Position numbers and translations under genes: made by a program. Below, piece by piece: positions 56,888 through 64,000 of a DNA stretch of 64,000 nt (within the stretch, counting starts at the first letter, position 1; each line of letters begins with the position of its first letter). Source of the DNA: Orientallactaga sibirica (lineage: Eukaryota; Chordata; Mammalia; Rodentia; Dipodidae); assembly GCA_036365145.1 (NCBI GenBank), contig JAEOAD010000015.1:37897501-37961500 (forward strand), in the 5' to 3' direction. The notes below the pieces were generated by a model. That model saw nothing but the letters and a program-made list of their open reading frames with translations. It was not told where the DNA came from and ran no database searches.

Positions 56888-57525
56888 TATTGTCCCATAT
56901 GAATTTCATGAGCATACTCTTTACTATCTACATTTCTATCAGCATTTTAGATTTCTGAGCTCCCACCAGCATCACCATTTTACTCTGCTTACACCATCCT
57001 AGGGCTTCTGTAGCTTATAGTTCCAAAGCCTTCCAAATTCCCTCAGCAAACCAAGTCCAATGGCCTAAAGACCATGTGGTCAGCTTTAGTCACAGCAACA
57101 ATCCCACTCTTGGTAACTATTTTATATTAATTACTTTTGAGTAACTGAGCTAAAATATCTGATAAAAATGACTTAAGTGGGGAAAGACTTATTTTGGTTC
57201 ACTGTTTTGGAGGACTCAATTCATCATGGAAGAGAAGGCATGTTGGGGAAACTCAGTTCACATCATGTCAGGCCTGGATGCCCCAAAAATGGAGGAAAAG
57301 GAGAAATGCAGAAGCTTAGCTGTCTTTCTCCTCTTTTCCTTTTTATTCTGTTGAGAGCCTCCAGTCCATGTGATAATGCCACACACACCCAGGATGGGCC
57401 TTGCTCCCATCCACTAACCCTCTCTGGAAGTACCATTGCAAACACATCCAAAAATGTGCCTCATTAATTCCCTGGACATTTCTCAATCTAATTGAGTAGA
57501 CAATCAAAACTAATCATCAAAGGCA

Positions 57526-57948
57526 GAGTTAGAACCTGAAGATACTGGATTAGAATGTTAGAGCACAATAGACCCCCAGAGATGTATGTAGAACCTTATA
57601 AAGGTGAGCAAGGTTGGTGTGTGGGGAGAATGAGGAGCTCTACAGCCTGGAATAATGCCCTAAAAATTGATACACAGAGCTAAATACACCAACACTGTAA
57701 AGGGTTATGGCTTATAATAAATATAATATGCAACATGGTACCCCAAAGTACCATAAGGAAAAAAAGAGCTCTTAAATCACAATCTGACCCTGAGTCTTCA
57801 CTGGGTCAGTCAATTCTGAGAGGGAAAAGTGCTAGGAAGGGGCAAGTGTTTACCCCCTCTCTGTATCTTCATTAGTAGAGTGGGAAATTTGTACTACATC
57901 ATTTCAGAGTGCTTTTCTGAGTAGAGCATCTTAGAATTTTATAAAATT
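57526..57948. other. Unique sequence
   Basis: Nothing recognised. Confidence 0.35.
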
Positions 57949-58085
57949 CTATGTCAGGTTTGATGTTTGTAATCATAGCACTTGGGAAGTTAAAGCAAGA
58001 GGATCTTCAATTAAAGGATAGGCTGGATTATATAGCATGCTGTAGGTCAGTCTGGGCTACATATCAAGATTTTGTCTCAAAAAGT
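57949..58085 (+). repeat. Very diverged B1-like monomer
   Basis: 'tgtttgtaatcatagcactt', 'gggaagttaaagcaagagga' and 'gtctgggctacatatcaaga', then 'ttttgtctcaaaa'. Probably an old monomer of the B1 lineage. Confidence 0.65.
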
Positions 58086-58130
58086 TAAATTTTAAAAAAA
58101 AGTTAAATTAAAATTTGAAATAAATAAATT

Positions 58131-58275
58131 TTCTGGGCATGGTGGCACACAACTTTAACCCAGCACTCAGGAGGCAGAGATAGGAAAATTGCTATGAGTT
58201 CAAGACCAGCCTGAGACTACATAGTGAATTCCAGGATAGCCTTTACTGCAAGAGCCTACCTAAATAAATAAATAA
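58131..58275 (+). mobile_element. B1 SINE
   Basis: 'tctgggcatggtggcacaca', 'cccagcactcaggaggcaga', 'gagactacatagtgaattcc', with an AAATA tail. Confidence 0.9.
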
Positions 58276-58412
58276 ATAAATTTTATTTTCCACTTAGTTT
58301 TTATTTGCATGTGTGCACATACACATTGTAATAAAACTTTCTTATGAACACCAAAATTTGAATGGTACATAGTTTTTCTTTGATTATTTTTTAGCTGTTA
58401 AAAATGTAAATT

Positions 58413-58605
58413 TATGGGCTAGAGAGATGGCTTAGTGGTTAAGGCACTCACCTGCAAATCCAAAGGACCCAGGTTCAGTTCCCCAGGACCCACACAAGCC
58501 AGATATACAAGGGGCACATACATCTGGAGTTCATTTGCAGTGTCTGGAGGTCCTGGCATGCTCATTCTCCCTCTCTCTCTCAAATAAATAAATAAAATAT
58601 TTTTT
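58413..58605 (+). mobile_element. tRNA-derived SINE, type A, with target-site duplication
   Basis: 'gggctagagagatggcttag', a B-box-like 'ggttcagttcccc', 'catctggagttcatttgcag', a CT run and an AAATA tail. The flank aatgtaaatt is at 58403-58412 and 58606-58615. Confidence 0.93.
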
Positions 58606-58615
58606 AATGTAAATT

Positions 58616-59473
58616 CCCATTTTAGCACATAGGCCATGAAAAATATGAGTAGTGGGCTAGATTTTGTTATGGACCATATATTTACTTAGTAATATGAACT
58701 CAAAAGTCTGTTTATCATCAGTTGAAAGTGATGTCTATTAAGAAAGAACAAAAGACTTAATGTAGACTATGACAAGATTTCCTTCCTTTTAAGACAAAAT
58801 AGCATCCAGTGTCTCCACACACTGCATTTTGTGTAGAAATTCATCCCTGAGTAGGTATTTGAGTTATTGCTACCCTTAATTTTTGTGAACGATGCTGCTG
58901 ACAAAGACAGGAGTACAAATATCTCAAGACCTTGTTTTTTATTCTCTTGGCTAAATGCCTTGATGCAGGATTTCTGGGTCCTATGTTGACTCCTTCTAGT
59001 TTTCTAAGGAAGCTCTGTTCCAATCATTTTATGGTTCTGTTTCCTTTCATCTGAAAGGGAATGATCCCAATTTTCTCTTTCTCTCTAGGTCTGTTGACAG
59101 ATCAGATTTGTGACTGCTCAGAGCTTTCCTTAGAGGGTCAATAATCCATAGACAGACTTTAGCACCCAGAGAATTGGGCCTGTGATAATAATAAGAAACT
59201 CCGAAGGAAAGTCCTGATCGATGTTAATTCTGTTAGTTGTCTTTTCATTTATCTCTCTGACCTTGGTCTTTGAAAATGCCACACCAAGGACAGGGACACA
59301 GTGAGGTCATTCTTAGTGAAATGTACTTGCTCACTTCCCCAGGAAAAACATTTTAAATAGAAGCTATTTCAAATGATGGCGCTTCCTGAAAGGATAGAAA
59401 AATAGGTTGGTAGGGTGAAGGGATTGCAGGCTTGATGGGGAGAGGGTTTGAGTTAGGAAATTGAAACCTTGAA

Positions 59474-59477
<4 letters not shown>
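58616..59477. other. Unique sequence
   Basis: No gene or repeat is recognised. Confidence 0.4.

Positions 59478-59506
<29 letters not shown>
59478..59506 (+). repeat. Poly(A) run, about 29 A
   Basis: A pure A-run with no recognisable SINE or processed-transcript body directly upstream and no clear duplication. Its origin is unresolved. Confidence 0.9.
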
Positions 59507-59507
<1 letters not shown>

Positions 59508-60445
59508 TGTAAATGTTGCTTCCCAGTTTTTATAGCTCCCAGATGCCTCTGCTAATTGCATAGCTAACCCTGAGTTTATTAAGTTATTTTCCAGAGTTGA
59601 ACTCATTTGTATACATGTCAGAATGTAAACTGAATTTTAAAAGTAAGGTCCTTGGATTAGAATTCAGGAATGATAAACAAACTCATTTAGAATGTAAGAT
59701 TTGCATGTCATTTGCATGTGCCCAAATGCAATTACATGTGCTCTGTAAATATTCATTTCACATTTATTTGTCATGATAGAACAGTATGGAAGAAATTAAT
59801 TTCCACAGATTTTTTTAATATTTAAGAAGAAACGATCAGTCTTAAAATAGACTCTGCTAGAGCATGATTCAATGTGCAGAAACTGGCAAGAAGAGATAAG
59901 CATCCACCGAAAACCATAAATTCCCACTGCAACATCTGTACTGGTTCAAATCGCATGGTTTATGGAGGCCCCTTTTGCCTTCTCCATGGGTATTACTATA
60001 GCGTTCTGTGGATTTATTGCTGGCTCAATGCAAGGACAGTTTTACTAGCAAAGCTTTAAAAAATGGGAGGGGGGAGAGGGGAGCCATTTCCTCTGAAAGT
60101 TCAGGATTAAATTGAAATAAAATTGCTGCTCTAGCTTTAGAAACTTTGAGACATGCTAAGCTTCTATGTACTTCTACAGTGTCTGTAACTGGATCGTTCT
60201 CTTTCACATTTTGCATTTTTTGGTAAAGGGCAGCTTGAGTAAATAAGACATTACCTTTATGTTAAAAGCACACCTTAAAAAAACGGAGAGTCTTTGGGTA
60301 CTATGTGTTCATGTCAACATGGAAACTCCTTTTATGTTAATTTTTTTAAGATGAATACACAACTAATTCGGCATTTTGTATGTAACTCTCTAAATGTTAA
60401 CACAGTATGTATTTGTGTAACCACCACCATATTCAAGATATAGAA
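59507..60445. promoter_or_regulatory. Repeat-free AT-rich block with octamer pair, candidate enhancer
   Basis: About 0.9 kb without recognisable repeats. Two octamer (POU) motifs, atttgcat, lie at 59699-59706 and 59710-59717, same orientation and 11 bp apart. Further on there is an inverted ccataaa / tttatgg pair near 59915 and 59959. Several CpGs persist in an AT-rich setting (59833, 59909, 59951, 60002, 60194). This fits a conserved regulatory element, but conservation is untested. Confidence 0.3.
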
Positions 60446-60447
60446 TA

Positions 60448-60737
60448 AGGACTGGGGAGTTGGCTCATTGGTTAAGAATGGTTGCTGTTTAAGCATGAGG
60501 GCCACTTGGGCAGGAGACTGCTGAGTATGACTTGGGCATGGCCACACACACATCTGTAACCCCAGCCTTCCTGGGATGGATGGGAGAATTGCTAGGATTT
60601 GTTGACTAACAGTAGTTTTGTGTTGAGGGAGAGACCCTGTCTCATGGAAGTACATGGATAAACAATAAGGGAAGAATACTACTCTGGCCTCTACACACAC
60701 GTGTGTGCGACATCTGCATACACCACACAAATATTCT

Positions 60738-60760
<23 letters not shown>
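60448..60760 (+). mobile_element. B4 SINE with CA and GA tails
   Basis: 'ggactggggagttggctcat', 'tgtttaagcatgagggccac', 'catctgtaaccccagccttc' and 'gagagaccctgtctcatgga', then 'ctggcctctacacacacg'. It ends in a CA-rich tail and (GA)n (about 60737-60771). Confidence 0.82.
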
Positions 60761-60776
<16 letters not shown>

Positions 60777-60789
60777 GTAGAGTATTTAC

Positions 60790-61400
60790 AGCACCCTGAA
60801 GAACTCATTGTAGTTACACTTCACCCATAGCAAACACTGATTTATTCTCTAGTTCTATAGTTATTTTTAAGAATGTCTTAAAATTTGAATCAAGCAATTT
60901 ATAATCTTTACTGAATGGCATCTTTCACTGGCTCAATGTTTTCATGTTCCATCCAAGTTGTGTGTATCAGTATTTCATTCCTTTTAATCACTGAGTACTA
61001 TTCAGTAGGACAGAGGTACCACTAGGTCTGTATCCATTTACCACAGAAGACCTTGGGTCATTTCCCATGTGGGAGATTATGAATAAAAGCTTCTGTGAAC
61101 TCTCTTGTCTTTGTTTTTGTGTGAATATGGTTTTATTTCTCTAGGGTAAATTGTCAGCAGTAGGATTTTTTGGGTCATGTAAAAGCTTTGTTTAAGCTTT
61201 TTGAAGGAATTGTACCAGTTTTCATCCCATATTAGCTCTTGTAATTGTCACTACTTTTTAAATTTCACTATGTCTTATGGGTGAATAGTGAAATCTTATT
61301 ATTTTAGTTTGCATTTTCCTAGTGGCTAATGATATTGAACAAGGAAGAGCCTTTGATATAAATATTTATCCATGTATTTTAAGCTACTATCCTTGTTCTG
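60790..61400 (-). repeat. Older L1 (L1M-like), antisense
   Basis: 'gagtactattcagtaggaca', 'tttgtttttgtgtgaatatg', 'attgtcagcagtaggatttt' and 'tttgcattttcctagtggct' follow the antisense of an old L1 3' part. Confidence 0.65.
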
Positions 61401-62329
61401 ATATCTTACATGTATGATAATTCATTTAGACTTCATAGTCTTATGAAATGGCTATTAATTATCACATTGAAACATTGATGAAATAGGATGAGAGTTTAGC
61501 AGCTTGATTTTCTTTCTAAACTGCTTCAGAATCAATGGTCTGTGTCAGTTTGTCTGCTAGGAACTGGGTACACTGAGATATCTGTGCTCTTGGTAGCCTT
61601 ATATCTTAGAAAGAAAGATGCTCACCTATAAATCAAGAACTATTCTGTCCCAATAAGGCCTAAGAGTAAAGTGAGAAGCAAGCCGAGGGAATGAACTTTC
61701 ACAGTATGAAAAGTAATAGACCAAAGGTAACATTAACCTGGGGAAGTCTGGACTAAAATAGACACCACATTCATTATTTCTCTGTGACTCTTGGAAGCTG
61801 CAACATATACTCACCATCTATCCATTTCTTGGTCCTGACCGCCAGAAAGTAGCCATATGCCCTCATCTCTCCTTCCTGCCTCATCCTGGCTGGGGCAGGG
61901 AGCACTGACAAGTGTGAAATGAGTCAAGATGTAGGACTCGTAATGTCATACAAGAATATCTCCAAGCCTCCCTTCACATACCAGTCTGCTTTGTTGACGA
62001 TCTAGCCATCTCAGTGAGCACCCTCTATTACCACTCACTCAGCTTTTACCTTAAGTACAGATGCACCGTGAACTGGGGAGAGTGCCGTACAGGGAGGCAG
62101 AAGTCTTAGGTGCAAGTTCTCTTTCATTTACTATCTCTGTTTTCCTAGGCCTCAACTTACCCATGTGCAAATTTGAAGAGGCTGCTGGTTCCTTCATCCA
62201 ACTTCAGCATAAACTCAAGTCTTATTTTCCTTTCATTGCTTTTCATCTCTAGGGTTACTTTCCTCTTGTAGGCCATCAAACTTCTTCTGCATTGACTACT
62301 CAATAGCCTACTTGGTCTGCCAAGTTTAA
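61401..62329. other. Mostly unique sequence
   Basis: 61415-61500 weakly resembles an antisense MIR. No gene is recognised. Confidence 0.35.
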
Positions 62330-62955
62330 CTCTTACTGCTCCATGGTACATTATCCTTACACATGAGCCAGAGTGGTCTTCTTTAACTAAAATGAAATGG
62401 TATCACCTCTGTGAATAAAATCTCTTAATGGCTTCCCACCACTTAAAATACAAACCAAACCCCATATGATGATCAAAGAGCCCTGTAAATCTTGGTTCTT
62501 TTATTTCTTCCACCTCATCTCATACCCGTCCCTCTACCTCACTTACTGTTCTCTAAACACAGTACTCCATTTTATTCTCACATGTGTCAAGCCCATTTCC
62601 ATAACTGCCATCTACAGTTACTGCTCTTTTTTATCTGCACTGTAACTTCACTAATAATAGTTTTTTATTCTATTGAAAATTGTCCTGTCTGTTTAGATGC
62701 TAATATACCATCCTACTAATTTTTCTTCATAGGATTTATTACTTTCATTATATAAGCTATGTTATTATGCAATATATTATTTCATGCTATATGCTACCAT
62801 ATTACTTTTATTGTCATTTATCTTATTATCTTTTCACCCCAATGATAACAAAGGCCTTGTCTGTTATATTTACACTGGTGCTATAGCGTGGCATGTAATA
62901 GGAGTTCTGTAAGGATTTGTCTATTAAGTGACTATATAAGTCTGTTGAAGCACTG
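62330..62955 (+). repeat. L2 LINE 3' region, sense
   Basis: 'gagccagagtggtcttcttt', 'aatggcttcccaccacttaa', 'gagccctgtaaatcttggtt', 'cacctcatctcatacccgtc' and, after AT-rich sequence, 'ggccttgtctgttatattta' with 'gtggcatgtaataggagttc' are in L2 3' order to the end of the element. The 75-codon frame 62492-62719 lies inside it. Confidence 0.78.
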
Positions 62956-63845
62956 ACATTTCTTACTTTCTGGGTTCATTCTGTTCATTTCAAGCAACTG
63001 GCATACCTAGCAAGGTTGTTGTGTCCAATGAAACAAGGCAGATTAAGACACTAAATGAATCTAAGGAATTATTATGAGGACATCATCATTATCATCATCC
63101 AAGGCATTTTCCCATCTGACACTGATTTTTCATTATTGGATTTTTGGCGTCTCTAGGGAAAATTTCCAACAAGAGATTCTTTATATTTCTTTTGTGTAGT
63201 AGATACCTCACAACATCTGCTTCATAGTTTTGATTCGTACCACTGCTATTTATCATCCAGCCAGAAGCATGAGCTTTATTCTAACAAACATGGCTTTAGG
63301 AAAAACAGTCCTAAGCATCTGAGGGAGAAAGGAGAAATAGATAAGGTCTATAAAATTTTTGAACCACAGAATGTCAGCACAATCTTTAAAAATTATCTAA
63401 TTCTCAGGGTAGCAGAGTCCTGCTTCTTTTTAGAGAAGACTTGAAAGTCTCCATGGAGGGGTGAGAGAAGGATTCTGAGGACCAGGCTGTTATCATTATA
63501 GTACACAGAGATGTATAATAGGACCATACCAGGTTCCTAGTTATCTCACTCTACCCTGCTCCTTCTGGGGTATCTCTTCATGACCTTTCTATCTCTCCTG
63601 CCACCATCCTGCTCTGACATGCTATTGTTTTTCATTTGAACTGCTCTCTTCCTGTGCCTGCACCCACTTGTTTAACAGAGCATATGGTTATTTCTATTTT
63701 ATACTGCATTTTTCTATTTTCCACTAACTTAAAACTTTTTCATTAGCTTTCCATTTTCATGGAATAATTGCCTCAGATTTGTTTCATGGCCTTCTCTTCC
63801 CAATGATTTTTTTTTTTCCATATAGGTTTCTGTTTAAAATTCTGA
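62956..63845. other. Unique sequence
   Basis: Contains a short TCATCA/ATCATC patch near 63080-63100. Nothing else is recognised. Confidence 0.4.
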
Positions 63846-63849
63846 CCTG

Positions 63850-64000
63850 GAGCTAGGCATGGTACTACACACCTTTAATCCCAGCACTAGGGAGGCAGAG
63901 GTAGGAGGATCACTGTGAGTTTGAGGCCCCCCCGAGAATAGAGTAATTTGTGAATTCCAGGTCAGCCTGGGCTAGAGTGCCACCCTACCTCACCCTCCCC
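63850..64000 (+). mobile_element. B1 SINE, reaching the window edge
   Basis: 'gctaggcatggtactacaca', 'cctttaatcccagcactagg', 'gagtttgaggcccccccgag' (C-run in place of caccctg) and 'tcagcctgggctagagtgcc'. The A-tail lies at or beyond the edge. Confidence 0.9.

Larger units (their letters stand above)
54495..57525 (-). mobile_element. LTR-interior-LTR MaLR-like element, antisense
   Basis: The left LTR (about 54495-54752 plus 55196-55240) and right LTR (57125-57525) share blocks in order. Examples are 'gtcaatcaaaattaaccacc' against 'gacaatcaaaactaatcatc', and 'cacagttgtgcctcac' against 'caaaaatgtgcctcat'. Between them, 55260-57120 is MaLR-type interior ('gtctctactgagactcaagg', 'gtctgtaactctgtgtccag'). 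Four SINEs inserted later: 54798-54942, 54955-55190, 55462-55630 and 56197-56409. There is no pol gene. MaLR elements are non-autonomous relatives of ERVL, and this copy is old and non-functional. Confidence 0.7.

Noticed and set aside
60332..60808. 158-codon minus-strand frame
   Set aside because: It spans the GA/CA tails and body of a B4 SINE. The N-terminal Leu-Ser run is the (GA)n tract.
1..64000. CRISPR array, phage, integron or other prokaryotic mobile system
   Set aside because: The direct repeats are SINEs, microsatellites and target-site duplications. Repeat content is mammalian throughout.

Overview
This window is nuclear DNA from a rodent. The repeats date it and place it: monomeric 7SL-derived B1 SINEs, composite B4 (ID+B1) SINEs, ERVL-MaLR-type LTRs, rodent and older mammalian L1, and ancient L2, MIR and a MER-type DNA repeat. 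The most numerous young element is a tRNA-derived SINE whose head reads 'ggctggagagatggcttag' and whose tail is a (CT)n run followed by AAATA units. From memory this family together with this B1 consensus is typical of jerboas (Dipodidae, e.g. Jaculus). That is an inference from family recognition and was not searched. CpG is sparse and no CpG island is visible.

I find no convincing host protein-coding gene, tRNA, rRNA, snRNA gene or CRISPR. Nearly all open frames are short, or are simple repeats and SINEs read through. The only long frames with recognisable protein content are broken LINE-1 ORF2 pieces (50.3-52.5 kb). A 120-codon frame at 56.5-56.9 kb lies inside an old LTR-element interior. 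The window therefore reads as intergenic or intronic DNA. One weak exception is a 40-bp stretch with good splice-site context at 28.55 kb.

Layout. 1-1 kb is unique. 1-4.2 kb holds four SINEs, two of them splitting a MIR, plus three LTR-type repeats. 4.2-10.6 kb is mostly unique with L2, MIR and B1. 10.6-13.3 kb has a MER-type repeat and two SINEs. 13.3-16.9 kb is an antisense rodent L1 interrupted by two SINEs and a solo LTR, abutting a sense-strand older L1 3' end. 17-30 kb is sparse (L2, MIR, B1, B4) with a GC-richer unique segment at 28.4-29.1 kb. 30.6-41.3 kb is dense in old antisense L1, B1, B4, SINEs and LTRs. 41.3-50.2 kb is mixed. 50.25-53.83 kb is a 5'-truncated L1 with clear target-site duplications. 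54.0-57.5 kb holds an antisense LTR and then an LTR-interior-LTR MaLR-like element carrying four SINE insertions. 57.5-64 kb is unique sequence with B1, B4, old L1 and L2, including an AT-rich repeat-free block at 59.5-60.4 kb that has a helically phased pair of octamer motifs.

No new molecular system is visible. What is informative is the layered retroposon history: many insertions can be ordered by nested position and target-site duplications. The tRNA-derived SINE family also shows recurrent internal duplications, including one that doubles its pol III B box. Boundaries without a stated duplication are estimates to within about 10-20 bp, and family names for the oldest repeats rest on recognition, not on a database search.
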